The translations under genes were made by a program, and so were the position numbers. From Zopfochytrium polystomum (lineage: Eukaryota > Chytridiomycota > Chytridiomycetes > Chytridiales > Chytridiaceae), in NCBI GenBank assembly GCA_025765615.1, contig JAIVFJ010000489.1:1-32791 (forward strand): a stretch of DNA of 32,791 bases. Reading direction: 5' to 3'. Position 1 is the stretch's first letter; every line of letters starts with the position of its first letter. Below, piece by piece: positions 1 to 10,262 of the stretch. The notes beneath the pieces were generated by a model that worked only from the letters and a program-made list of their open reading frames with translations, made no database searches and was not told where the DNA came from.

Positions 1-1674
1 CGAGGGAAGACGGGCGCGGGGCCGGTCGTGTACGCGACGGAAGAGATATCGCCGTTTTCGCTTCGATCGAGCCGGGAACGGCTCGCGTGGCGGTGGAAGA
101 GGAAGCGCCCCGACCGTCCCCGTCAAAGGAAAACGATCGCTTGTACGAGCCCGGCACGATGCCAAATTTCGAGTCTAGGCCTGCCGCGGTCTTTGGCGAG
201 GCAGTCGAAGCGAATGCTTCAATGAGGTGGGTCACGCGGTTCGTGTCGGCCGCGATGCGCTCCTCGGATTTGGCGCTGTCGATGGTCAAGAGGTCCATGA
301 AAAAGTCGGCAGGGTTTTGGTGCGTTTTCGGTCGGTGGCCCAGGTTGGCGAGGTAAGGGAGCGCGTCCGCCGGCGGGCCAAAGTACACGGTCGAACCTTT
401 GGCAAGGAGGATAATCTTGTCAAAGAGCAACAGAAGGTCCCACGACGGTTGGTGAATGGTCGCAACAACGATACGGTCGGCCGCGACGGCATCGGCTTTC
501 ACCGTTTCAATCGCGGAGAACGCACTGGTGGAGTCAAGGCCTGTGGTGGGGAAAAGCAATCGGTAAGAGGGCCGGAAAAAAACATTCTCGTCGAAATGAC
601 GAAAAACACTCTTTCCTCCTGGTTAAAACTCGAAACAAACCTGTCGTGGGCTCGTCGAGGAACAGAATGTCTGGATTTCCGACAAGCTCCTGAGCGATCG
701 AGACGCGCTTCCTCTCGCCGCCGGACACGCCCGCGGACCTCGCCGTTGCCGATTTTGCTGTCCTTGACGCGTGCCAGACGGAGGCGGTTGACGAGATCGG
801 CAGCGCGAGCGGCCTTCTCCTCGCTCGACACGGCAGCGGCAGGCAGCCTGAGGCGGGAGGCGAACGAGACGGTCTCCAAAACGGTCAGGTTCGCGTACAG
901 CAGATCGTCCCTGCTCGACAAAGGCGACCGTCCTGCGCCAAGTCCTCTTGTCGCGTGGAGCCCCGTCGTAAAGAATAGAGCCCGATACCGTGCCGGTCCC
1001 CAGGCGACCCGACAAGCCTAGAGCGAGGATACGGATTGTCCAGAGCGAGATGGGACAGAGAGAGAGGTCGGGTTATTAGTGCATGTGCGAATCAGAACAA
1101 GGAACGGAGTGCTTGGCCGTTTGCCAGGACAAATATTAATTGTGGCGACGGCTGCAGGTTTACGGACAGACTCGCAGACAGACAAGTGTGGGGAGGGATG
1201 CACGCCACCGCAATGCGCGATCTGGCTGGGCACGGTCATCCGCAAAGACACGCGCGGCGAGTGCATTGATGCCGCAAACATCGCACACGCAGTCACGCAC
1301 GCACTCGCACACGTTCGATTGAGAGAGGAGGGGAGCGAGTGAGAGAGGACAGGACATGGGATACTGCGAGGGAAGGGTGCGAGTTTGCGAGAGAGCCTCA
1401 TCATCATCAACATTCATCGCGGTCGATCTACTCACAGTTCAGCAGCGTCGTCTTGCCGGCGCCCGAGCTTCCCATGATGGCGAGCATCTCGCCCCGACGC
1501 GACAGAGCCCGTAATACTGTTGAGGATGGCGCGGGTCTGCTTGGCGCGGCGCTTGCCGGTCGTGACCGAATACGCCAGGTCGGACCACTCGAGCCGGTGT
1601 CGCGCGCCGCCGCCACCGCCGCTGGTGCTGGTGGTGCTGCCGGTGCTGCTGCCTCTCCCAGCCGCTGCGGCCAT
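1..1674 (-). CDS. ABCG/White-type ABC half-transporter, nucleotide-binding domain (partial, runs off left edge)
   Basis: ATP-driven membrane exporter, lipid/drug type by family. Three exons are visible: 1674-1436, 1017-641 and 540-1. Introns are 1018-1435 (donor gtgagt, acceptor tag) and 541-640 (donor gtttgt, acceptor cag). The reading gives Walker [10 protein letters not shown] (about 1446-1472), the Q-loop FVEQDD (about 910), the signature VSGGERKR (about 715), Walker [11 protein letters not shown] with D-S-T continuing across the second intron, and the H-loop IHQPS (about 445). The ATP-binding domain comes first and VSGGERKR is present, which is the ABCG/White/PDR order. The membrane domain would lie left of the window. 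Three single extra bases (C-runs 1492-1495, 909-911 and 730-732 on the plus strand) must be skipped to join these motifs. ATG 1674 needs no further shift. A Ser/Pro-rich frame opens at ATG 2105 but is out of phase, so the true N-terminus is uncertain. Family is sure; substrate is unknown. Confidence 0.88.
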
Positions 1675-2040
1675 CGACGACTGCGTCCGGCCGTGCCGCT
1701 GTGGGCCGCAGCAGTCGCTGCGTCCAGGCCGCCGTCGGGCGCGGCGGAGACGCTGTCGCGGTTGGTGGTGTTGCCGGTGCTGCCGCTGCCGCTGCTTACG
1801 CTGTTGCTGTGGGCGGGGTGCGCCATGCGGGTTGCAACAGCGGCGGTCGTTGACGCCGCCGAGGCCGTAGCCGCCGCGGAAGGCTCTTGCCGCATGGGCT
1901 GGTACTGGAAGAGCGAGTGGCGGGGATGACGCTGCGGAGCGACAGGGACATGGGATGCTGCTGCTGCTGGGGAAGGGGAAGCTGACGATGATGAGGGTGA
2001 AGATGACGATGATGTTGAGGGAAGAAAGTCACCAGGCAGT

Positions 2041-2104
2041 GGTGATGATGATGATGACGATGATGACGATGATGCGTCCGGTGATGGTGACGACGGCGAC
2101 GACA
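2041..2104. repeat. GAT/GAC trinucleotide repeat
   Basis: Imperfect run of gatgatgac-type triplets. On the minus strand in the frame opening at ATG 2105 it would read as a poly-Ser tract. It may be the N-terminal coding end of the ABC transporter or its 5' leader. Its phase does not connect to the ATP-binding domain without another frame change. Confidence 0.8.
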
Positions 2105-2228
2105 TTATTATGTAAAGATACGTAGCAGGTGTGTGGTTGTTGCCCGCCGTGGTGGTTTGTTGTTGCTGTTGGCGTTGTTGTTTTCGCTCCCTTTTATTTA
2201 TTTTCGATCTGCCTCTCGCTGTCTCTGT

Positions 2229-2233
<5 letters not shown>

Positions 2234-2263
<30 letters not shown>
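2234..2263. repeat. (TC)15 microsatellite
   Basis: Uninterrupted TC dinucleotides, 30 bp, upstream of the ABC transporter gene. On that gene's strand it reads as GA repeats. Confidence 0.95.
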
Positions 2264-2266
<3 letters not shown>

Positions 2267-2577
2267 CTCTTCTCCCTCTCCCTCTCTTACCTTTTTCTCG
2301 TGAATGAGAGATGATGTCTTCTCGCCTGTCTCCCTGTCTGTCTCCCGCTCTGATTTGTCTGTCTTTCTTAGGTTTTTTTCTTTCTTTTTTCTTTCTTTCT
2401 TTGTTCTCGGCGGAAGAGAAACAAACAACCGAGATGGAAGACTGCTCTCTTGGGGCTTGCTTCTTGTCTTCGAAAACGTGAGCGAGCCAGAGAGACAGAG
2501 ACAGTTTCTTTGTCCCAAGAAAAAAAAGAGAAAGGGAGAGACAGAGAGGCGCGTGGTGGTGGCGCGCGCAGCCACGA

Positions 2578-2677
<100 letters not shown>

Positions 2678-3551
2678 CGCCCTTTTGTTCGAGAAAAACT
2701 CCTCCAGTCATCTTCGCAAAAATAATACGAACATCGTCCAGTCCATAGCTATCCTTTCGCGGAAGACAGCAGGGTCCGCCCCACTCCGCCCGCCCGCCCG
2801 CCCCCCGCCCGCCTACCACCGCACTCCCCGCACTGAAAAAAAAAAGAAGAATAGTCAAATACCAGTAGAATGGAAAACGAAGCGCAATAATAATAAGGCG
2901 TCAGATTCGAAATTTGTATAATTGTTCTATACCTGAGGTGGTCACCGTTTCACCAATACTCCCACTGTCTTTTGCTGTTACCCTTTTCATGCTGAGTTCA
3001 ACTTTCCGCCTGTCTCAAGAAACAAGCTGGTGGCAAACCAGCACGAACAAAAAGGCGGCCATTCAAACATGCAAAGATCAAGATCACATCTTGGCAGATG
3101 TGCAGTGTGAGCAGATGTCAGATTCCGAATAAAACAATCCCTACTCTCAGACACCACCCAGATTCCATTCTTAGCCTTGGACTCCGCTGCCCCCTTTTTT
3201 CGTGGCCCAGAGCTTTGAAGAAACAAGGAGTGCGAGGACATTGGGAGGTAACATAGGAAATGAAAACTGCAAATAAGTTTGATTTTTTTCTCTGCAATTT
3301 CCTGGACAGGGAATTTCATCTCATGACTCACGAGGAAATGACTTTTATTGAAGATTGAAACAAAAAATTGAAAGTGGTTGTTGGTGAGAAATTGATACTT
3401 TTTTTTTTTTTAGCTGCACAGCCTGTTTGACTGACAATCCTATGATCCTCGACTGATCTCAGAGAACACACTGTAATAGTTGCTAGGCAAGACTGGCACA
3501 GGGTAAAAAACCTCTCCAACATTATCTGCTTGAGCAGAGGAGGAGGAAAAC

Positions 3552-3730
3552 TGTTAACACTGGGTTTCTGTTCCACTTAGTTGTGAGACTATTGACCCTG
3601 GGATCTGGGCCCTAGAGTGAGGGAAAGCAAATAATAAGCTAAAACTAACTTTATTGGGCTGTTGTCTTGGGGGTGTTTCAACCCTACTACTTGCCTAGTC
3701 CACGAAGTATCCCTACTGATCTGTCTAACA
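3552..3730 (+). mobile_element. Candidate 3' LTR of a retroelement, with polypurine tract
   Basis: A 179-bp segment begins TGTTAACACTGGG and ends CTGTCTAACA. This gives the TG...CA ends and the short inverted TGTTA/TAACA termini usual for LTRs. Directly before it lies a purine run (agaggaggaggaaaa, about 3536-3550), as expected of a polypurine tract beside a 3' LTR. No matching 5' LTR, coding region or target-site duplication is visible, so this may be a fragment. The call rests on termini and context only. Confidence 0.35.
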
Positions 3731-4504
3731 GGGGTCTCAAACACAAAGAATGAACATTCAGAGGGACAATCCTCTGAAGGATCGGTGCTGGAGCACTGAT
3801 TACTCGCGTGGCTGCGGGCTGATGTGAGGGGAAACAGAAGGGCACTCCCGAGGGTGCAACACTACCGCAGAATAAAGAGAGAGAAGAGGGAAACAGGGGT
3901 TTTTATCTCAGGAACCTTATCTCAAATACAACAGGAGCGGTTAATAGCGACGGGACGGACAGGGCGCAACCTAGCGCCCCTCATCGCGGGCGGTGCTGCA
4001 GGAGCCCTTGTCGTCGCCAGCGACGGGGGGAGAGAGAGAAGGGAGTCGACTATGTAGGGGTCGGAAGGTTGCCAGCAGGGAACTCGCATGCGGAAACACC
4101 TGCGATCGTACACGCACCCCGCCAGGCTGCGTCGGCATGATCACTCGACCAACGGGCTTTATCGCATCGCACTCGTACTCAGAGGCAGGTGCTTGTAGAT
4201 CAAGCTCTCAGGTGTCAGGGGCTGCACCGGGTGCAGCCACCAACACCCTCACGGGGACGGGACGGTTGGGGACAATGACGCTCTCGTCGTCGCCACCACC
4301 ACCACAGTCGTCGCGGCAGGCAAGCGCCAGGGATCCTCACTCCAACACAGAGCCGGCAACGTCACACAGTCGCTGGTGGGGCCAGCTGCATTCCCCACCC
4401 ACGGCCCCTTAAGAGGAGCCCCACGAAGGGACCATGTACTCACCTGGGTGTGTACCATCTCTCACTACCCTCACGTTCGTGAGCCAGATGGATTTGAAGG
4501 GACT
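3731..4504. other. Repeat-rich DNA without a recognisable gene
   Basis: No frame resembles a known protein. If the junction at 4505-4527 is a retroelement primer-binding site read on the minus strand, this stretch would be its leader or internal region. No gag or pol motif can be seen on either strand. Confidence 0.4.
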
Positions 4505-4527
4505 CTGTATTGGTGCCAAATGTCAGG
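4505..4527 (-). other. Possible LTR end / primer-binding-site junction
   Basis: On the minus strand the sequence runs CCTGACA (4527-4521) and then TTTGGCACCAATACAG (4520-4505). An LTR ending in CA, then a one- or two-base spacer and a TGG-starting site complementary to a tRNA 3' CCA end, is the layout of a Ty3/gypsy 5' LTR-PBS boundary. The matching tRNA was not tested and the far end of the LTR is not defined. Confidence 0.3.
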
Positions 4528-4629
4528 AACAGGGCAGGACAGGACAAGGCAGACAAGGAACTGAGAGGAGTGATGATTGTATTGGAAACAATAATTCACT
4601 TGAGGGATGGGACAGGTCCCCCATCCCCC

Positions 4630-4636
4630 TTTTATA
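4630..4636 (-). promoter_or_regulatory. TATA box (minus strand) downstream of heat-shock elements
   Basis: The minus strand reads GGTATAAAAGGGGG, a strong TATA match. It lies about 110 bp downstream (on the minus strand) of the heat-shock-element array at 4747-4814 and about 105 bp before the putative LTR end at 4521. The order is activator, TATA, short transcribed leader, PBS, as in an LTR promoter. Confidence 0.45.
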
Positions 4637-4746
4637 CCTTTTGAGAGTGTTCCTTGTCAAGACTCAAAGAAAGTTCCAGAAAGAGCAATTAGTAATACAA
4701 TGATACCAATGATACCAATGACAACAAGACAAGTCAGGAAAGCAAA

Positions 4747-4814
4747 GAAGGTTCCAGAAGGTTCCACAAGGTTCCATGAAGGAATGTTCTAGAAGGTACC
4801 AGAGGTTTCCAGAG
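4747..4814. promoter_or_regulatory. Heat-shock element array (GAAnnTTC pentamers)
   Basis: Alternating GAA and TTC triplets occur at exact 5-bp spacing from 4747: GAA 4747, TTC 4752, GAA 4757, TTC 4762, imperfect 4767, TTC 4772, imperfect 4777, GAA 4782, TTC 4787, GAA 4792, imperfect 4797 and 4802, TTC 4807, imperfect 4812. Nine of fourteen units are perfect. A second small cluster (GAA 4669, TTC 4674, GAA 4679) lies closer to the TATA box. This is the binding pattern of trimeric heat-shock factor. The array belongs to no recognisable host gene; the adjoining TATA and LTR-like junction suggest a retroelement promoter. Confidence 0.6.
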
Positions 4815-5682
4815 GGTGATTCATAACACCAAAGGACAGAAATCAGATTGAAGAAAAAAAAGGAAAAAGCGAATTGGCCAAAAACAGAGAGAGAGAAAAT
4901 TGACAAGTCAACCCCCCTGACTTGGAGCATCCACCACAAATGCTCTAAGTCCCCCCAACCCTATGCATGTATGTACAAGTGCCGAAAATAAATAATAAAT
5001 TAGGCGGGCTTGGGGTGCAGCCTGTCAGGCACCCCATCCCACAGTCGGGCAGCCTCTGTTAGTCACTGAAAAAGAAAATATGTTAAGAAAACCTTGGCGC
5101 AACGGAAACTGTTAAGACGAAAGTAGTAAAAGCAGGCCCAATAATAAAGACGGGTTAGCTGCAAATACACTTTGATAACGCCTTGGAGACTAAAGAACTG
5201 GGAATAATAATAGGGGTCCCGATCCTTGCGGTTTTATGACATGTATGCTTGTTTTTGCGACTAAAATCCCTTAGACTTTATCACTGAGACCTCAGTGTAG
5301 TCTCACATAGTACTCAGAGTATTTGTCAACAGTGCAAGCCAGTGACCAGGTCTGCATTGGCAGTGGCTCGCTCTCCCATGGGCAGTGAGAACAATAACTG
5401 ACAGTCACAATAGGTTCAGGTCTGTCTTGTGCCTCTTGCTGCGAACCAGCCCGTTCTGCCTAACAACAAGCATTGAATTTGCAAAGAGCTGCTTGACAAA
5501 ACTTACCTTGTGGTATAACAAGATTCATCGAAAGAGCTTTCTGTTGGCGCTTGACCACGACTTCGTTGTTTACCAGGATTGGCAAGAGTGGTGGGGAGTT
5601 TTTTTTTGTTTTCCAAGTGTATGTGACTATCTCCCAAACACGTGACCTCTGGTCTGACAGTTTCAGGTATGCGCCGATACGT
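4815..5682. other. Intergenic, AT-rich, no recognisable gene
   Basis: Short frames only, with no family resemblance. If a minus-strand LTR begins at its PBS end at 4521, its outer end should lie here or just beyond 5000, but I could not define a matching terminus. Confidence 0.4.
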
Positions 5683-5776
5683 CACCTTATGCATTGGGTC
5701 CCAGGGCGTCCCCCGCTGTCCAAAGCAGTAACCTGCATTCCTAGAAGGCCCAGTAACGTTCCAACCATATTGCTTT
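5683..5776 (+). repeat. Dispersed repeat fragment, copy 1
   Basis: This segment, starting caccttatgcattgggtc and ending near gttccaaccat, recurs at 8913-9005 with few differences. Resemblance continues weakly to its right, into the start of the piggyBac remnant, so it is probably the upstream part of that element. Confidence 0.75.
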
Positions 5777-6534
5777 CCTCTGCCCCAACAACTTGTCGTA
5801 CACCAACACTTTCCTGCTGATGGAACAGTTGCAAAGAATGCAAAGCCATTCTGATGGCCAAGTTACTGCAATGGGATTCTCAGACAAGAAAATCTTTCAC
5901 ATGATCACAACATGTGACACTCAGGATCTCAGCTCTGTATTACGCTTGAACAAATCAACAAGGAAGAATGATCTGGAGGTGTTTGTACCAAAAGCATCAC
6001 TCCTATATAACCAGCTGATGGGGGTTGTGGACAGAGCTGATCAGTTGAGAGCGACATGCACTGTTGCTCACAGCACAAGGAGGTGTATCATCATCTTCTC
6101 TACTCTGCTCCTGATGCATGTCTTGTATACAAGAGTGAGCTACCTCAAAGTGTGGCGGCCTATCAGTGGATGTTTCTGCAAAGGACTTTTGACTTGAACT
6201 GGCTATGCAGCTTTTGAAAATTGGCGACAACTCTCAATCTGTTGATTCTGCTGAAAGGGCCCCACTGATTTGGTACCTCGTCCAACAAGAGCTCTATTGG
6301 AAAGCATTGCTCAGGGCTATCATTTCCCAGTTCATGACAACAGGTGCAAATATTACCCATTCACAAACTTAGACGCACCAGAAGGATCTGATTAAGAGAG
6401 GATGCGCTGCCGACATTGTCGATCAAGCAGCAACCAAAGAACTTCCACCATATGCAGCCAGTGCCGAGTTGGCTTTTGTATTGGGAAGTGCTTTGTGGAA
6501 CATATCTTCGGGGACCTTTGCAGCTATCAAACGC
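5777..6534 (+). pseudogene. piggyBac-like transposase remnant (DDE_Tnp_1_7)
   Basis: In one frame the stretch 5793-6197 carries DKKIFHMITTC and, near 6011-6050, YNQLMGVVDRADQLR, the conserved block near the third catalytic Asp of piggyBac transposases. After three in-frame stops (6195, 6243, 6252) the same frame resumes at 6318 with YHFPVHDNRCKYYPF. It then hits another stop (6393) and continues into a cysteine-rich segment (CRHC...CSQC...C...CF, about 6408-6500), matching the family's C-terminal zinc-binding domain. Where the family has the Asp-Asn block followed by aromatic residues, the reading here is SYTNTFLLMEQL, so that catalytic Asp appears lost. The stops and missing N-terminal half mark it as dead. 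Confidence 0.75.
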
Positions 6535-7406
6535 AAAGCTTTCGACTTTGCCGAAGGTCAAAAAAATGAAAAGAAAAGAGTGAGAATCAGTATTTCTATG
6601 GATAATAGCTTTCAAATTCATCCTTCTCCACTTCAAATGGCCAGTGTTGCCAACTGATGGCTGTTCTTCTATCAGATCCTACAAAATTTAACTTTCATTA
6701 AAAAAATCGCATACAAGATGAAGGTCTAAAACATCAATTTTCAACGGGCTCAGAGGTTTCTGGGATGGTATGCTTAGGGGCATTTTGCACTCTGAGTAAA
6801 ACGTTGGAAAAAAATTGGTGGACTTTGGGGAAAACGTACATTATTAACCTTATATAAAAAGCAGATCAAACTGGCCACAGAGCAGCCAGAATGGCAGAAG
6901 AAGCGCTTTGGCTTGGGAGGTTTAACTCTTTTTTTTTTTCGAAAGTTTGGGTCTGAAATGAGTGAAAAATCCCACTGTTGGAACAAATTTGAGCGGTAGA
7001 CGAAAATGAAGGAATGATGTACTTTGAGAGGATCGTTCACTATGGAAAAAAATTGGAAAAAATACGGTCACTTAGAATGCAAGGTCTATTTGACTTTGTT
7101 CGGTACTGTTGCGGAATTCCACCACTTCAGTTGTGTTTTGAACGACCATTGCCCTGTTGAACAAACGAGCCGCCACTGGCACAGTCGCTGTTTTTTTAAT
7201 TGCAGCTGCCTCAGTACTGCATATATTAACAGATTCCTCGTCCTCTTTTTTGCAAGTGCAGGAGAAGAACCACACACACGCATTTCCTCCTTCATTCACT
7301 CCCTCTGGTTGTCTCCGCAACCTCTCACAGAGTAGACTGTTTGCATGATTATGTACACATATAAACAAGAGGGGCCCCCTACCAAGGAGCCAAACAGCAC
7401 TTTCAT
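6535..7406. other. Intergenic, no recognisable gene
   Basis: AT-rich DNA with poly-T and poly-A runs. Open frames of about 60-100 codons overlap on both strands and show no family motif. Probably decayed mobile-element sequence. Confidence 0.4.
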
Positions 7407-7408
7407 TA

Positions 7409-7749
7409 GGGAGTTTTTGCAACGCAAGGAAATTTACTTTTCCTTGCTCAAATTTCCTGACAGGAACTTTTCCTTCGCTCACGAGGAAAAATGGGGAAGA
7501 AAATTCCTTGTGAGCAGACCGTCACAAGGAAGAACTTTTCCTTGTGAGAACCATAAATAAATCGTAAAAACACAAAGAAGAACAGCAAGGTCGTTCCCCA
7601 CACGACCAAACACCAACTGATGACCTTGTCATCAATCTCACAAGGAAATTTGGCTGTGGCAAAAACTAAATCCAAACAGGAAATCCTTCTTCGTCACAAG
7701 GAAATCTTTCACAAGGAAAAGTAAATTTCCTTGCGTTGCAAAAACTCCC
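7409..7749. mobile_element. Foldback MITE with perfect 38-bp terminal inverted repeats
   Basis: The left end (7409-7446, gggagtttttgcaacgcaag...) is the exact reverse complement of the right end (7712-7749), and the similarity continues imperfectly inward. Both ends abut TA (7407-7408 and 7750-7751), which fits a TA target-site duplication of Tc1/mariner type. The inside holds many copies of cacaaggaa or its complement. There is no coding capacity, so it is a non-autonomous element of 341 bp. Confidence 0.8.
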
Positions 7750-7751
7750 TA

Positions 7752-8912
7752 TTATCACCAAGAGAATGATTCTAATTGTGCTGATAGGTGGCAATACTTT
7801 GCTACAATATTAAGAATTAGTCTACATAGTGGGAAAAATTATAAAAATTGTGGGAACAACTGGAATTGATTCCTCTTTCTCATAGCGTCATACTTTATGG
7901 GAGAATATGCAATGTGTTATACTAAATCATGGTGAAGTTGTTGGAGTATAGGCACATTGGTAATACTTTATTCAAGATCCTCTGACCCATTTGTACTCCT
8001 CTGCTGGTATTTGAGCGCTGTACAAGTGCTTGGTAAGGTTCCTGAGAGAGATTCAAATCCACGCCTGATATGCGATAATTAATTATTGTGATACTCCCAA
8101 AGGACAACGATATTGGGTAAAACATAGTTTTCCCAGTGTCACGTAGGATTTTTGCGAGAATATCACATATCGGGTGGTCTTAATTGGTGCTACCTCGGGG
8201 GGAATATGTCTGTTCCTCACATGGTCCAGACCTTTGCCAAATAGTACATTTACTATGTTCGAACTCATTTGTCTATGTGTGTCTACTTAATTGGATTTTG
8301 TCCTTTGTTGTTTGTCTTCGACCCTGTCTGCTGCAGTCATCCCAACAGGCTCTGTCTGACCCCACAAAGTTGCTTCCACCCAGAAAAGTTGTTTTGCCGA
8401 CGCCGACGAAAAGGGTTCCAACAGGCGCTGCACGCCTGTCTCCACGCTAGCCAGACTTCATTCCCTTCATGGGCCAACGCTCACTGCACTGGGTACCGGA
8501 CAGGCGCTTCCCACCGGTCCACCTCCTATGTAGTCTGCCATCAAACAGACCTCCGGCATTGGAACCGACCGTTTCCTCTTGCCTGGCAGCTACCTCCTGA
8601 CTCTCAGTGAGCTCATTACGGTCAAGGCGACTATTCGCCCACCGGTCGCACTGTGGGCCAGGGCTCTGGATCCCCAGCTTCCATTTTTGATATGTTCTCT
8701 CTGGGGCTATAGGTTCCATTTTCAGCTCCCATTTGGGGTTCAGAGTACCATTTTCATTGATTTGGGTGCTGGAGATGTTGGCACCTGACTGTGCCTTTGA
8801 TGTTTTGGGATTTGACAAATGTGGTAGTTTTTTTGTTTGTTTCCCACAGACGCAAGACTTTCTCCCATATCCCATGACTGCCTTAGCTGGTGTACCTGGA
8901 ACTGCCGTTAAT
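7752..8912. other. Intergenic, no recognisable gene
   Basis: No frame resembles a known protein. A short T-loop-like sequence near 8050 is not part of a tRNA. The right end merges into a second copy of the repeat shared with 5683-5776. Confidence 0.4.
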
Positions 8913-9005
8913 CACCTTATGCATTGGGTCTCAGGGCGTCCCCCACTGTCCAAAGCAGTAAGCCTGCATTCCTAGTTGGCCCAGTAACGCTCCAACCAAA
9001 TGCTT
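8913..9005 (+). repeat. Dispersed repeat fragment, copy 2
   Basis: Second copy of the 5683-5776 segment, with about a dozen differences. The next 50 bases also align loosely with the first copy: L-S-Y-S-D-T here against L-S-Y-T-N-T there. This suggests a second, more decayed piggyBac-type element. Confidence 0.75.
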
Positions 9006-9292
9006 TACCGCGGCCACGAGAACCTGTCATACTCCGACACTCTCCCTCAATTTGGAGAGGAGCAATCCCTGTAACCCTAAAACACCTGCACGTGCAGCAT
9101 CCACCGTATGGAGTGTAACAATCCTTGTGGAAACCTTCCAAACCTGGAATAAAAACTCTCGTATTGGAAGCAAACTCATTCCATTACCTCGACCGGACTT
9201 CTCTTCTTTAAGTCCTGGAGCTCTACTTACCCCAGCGAACCAACCGGTCTTTCAGAGGAAGAACGGAAAGTGTTATCTCCAGAGGGGCTATA

Positions 9293-9595
9293 GTGAGTAT
9301 TTGGTCTTCGACCATGAACATAGGCCGATTGTCATCTTCTTTCACGCGCACGCTGTCTTGCTCACTCAATTCCCACGACAAACTCTGTTTAGATGGAGGA
9401 GAGATTAGCATTTCCTATTGGGTCAACGAGCTGGCCCTTTGCACGCATGGCAACGATCTATGGACATGGTACGCCGTTACGTACGACTATATACAAATTA
9501 CGGACGATGAAAACGTCTTCCGACAGGCCATTATAAAGATGGAGAAAAGGAGTGATGGTGGGGACCGGGATTCCTATCGATTTCCTCAAGCCTAG
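9293..9595 (+). CDS. Unrecognised open frame, 100 codons
   Basis: Not recognised. The second half (WYAVTYDYIQITDDENVFRQ, then AIIKMEKR) has protein-like composition and faintly recalls the repeating helices of GH94-type phosphorylases, but no catalytic motif supports that. It may be one exon of a broken gene or a chance frame beside the repeat at 8913. The first ATG is arbitrary. Confidence 0.15.
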   Translation: MSIWSSTMNIGRLSSSFTRTLSCSLNSHDKLCLDGGEISISYWVNELALCTHGNDLWTWYAVTYDYIQITDDENVFRQAIIKMEKRSDGGDRDSYRFPQA

Positions 9596-10225
9596 CGAGG
9601 GAAAGTTCTGGTTTTATGTCTTATTGCTTACGGTAGGAGTTCTGAGAATTGGAAAGGTACATCTAAACGGCAGTTCGAAGTCTCCACCCTCAGCCTTGCC
9701 CTTTCGAGTGTGCCAATGGGATCCATCGCGTTCCATCGACGCATTGGAGCTGCGCATCTCGGAGAAGTAGCTAAATTCTTCACCAGCACTTTGAGAGGGA
9801 AGGAGCTTGATCAGCTGGTGTGGTGGGAGGTGTGTACATGCACTTCTAAAGCATAGGGGAAAGGGGCTATTGGGCGCTGCGAAGGCGTCGGCGTTTGTGG
9901 CAGCTTTTGTCCAGGGAGACAACTGTTGCTGGGGGGTGGGGGGTTACGAAGTGAGGGTTTAGCCGCACCCAATTGGAAAATATACATTTGCTTGTGACTT
10001 CCAGAACGGTAAACTTCTCGGGCAGAACCTCCCTCCCACCCACAGCCTCAACGCCCCCTCTCGGGTCTCGCTTACGGCGTCGGACCGAGACATCCAATCC
10101 GCCCGGACCAACCCAAGAACCAACTCCCTCGTCAAAGTCAAACACAACCTCCTCCCCCTCATCCTCATCCCTCCAAGCCCTCCGCCGCTTCGCCGACCCA
10201 GGCCGCCGAAGGCGCTTCCCACAAA

Positions 10226-10262
10226 ATATATGTATATATATGTGTGTGTGTGTATATATATA
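10226..10262. repeat. TA/TG dinucleotide repeat
   Basis: atatatgtatatatatgtgtgtgtgtgtatatata, a compound microsatellite. Confidence 0.9.

Noticed and set aside
1674..2105. Ser/Pro-rich N-terminal extension of the ABC transporter from ATG 2105
   Set aside because: Not in phase with the ATP-binding domain and low complexity. Kept only as an alternative start, because further frame errors upstream cannot be excluded.
7980..8065. T-loop-like attcaaatcc suggesting a tRNA
   Set aside because: Upstream sequence gives no D-arm or acceptor pairing, and the first G of the B-box is missing.
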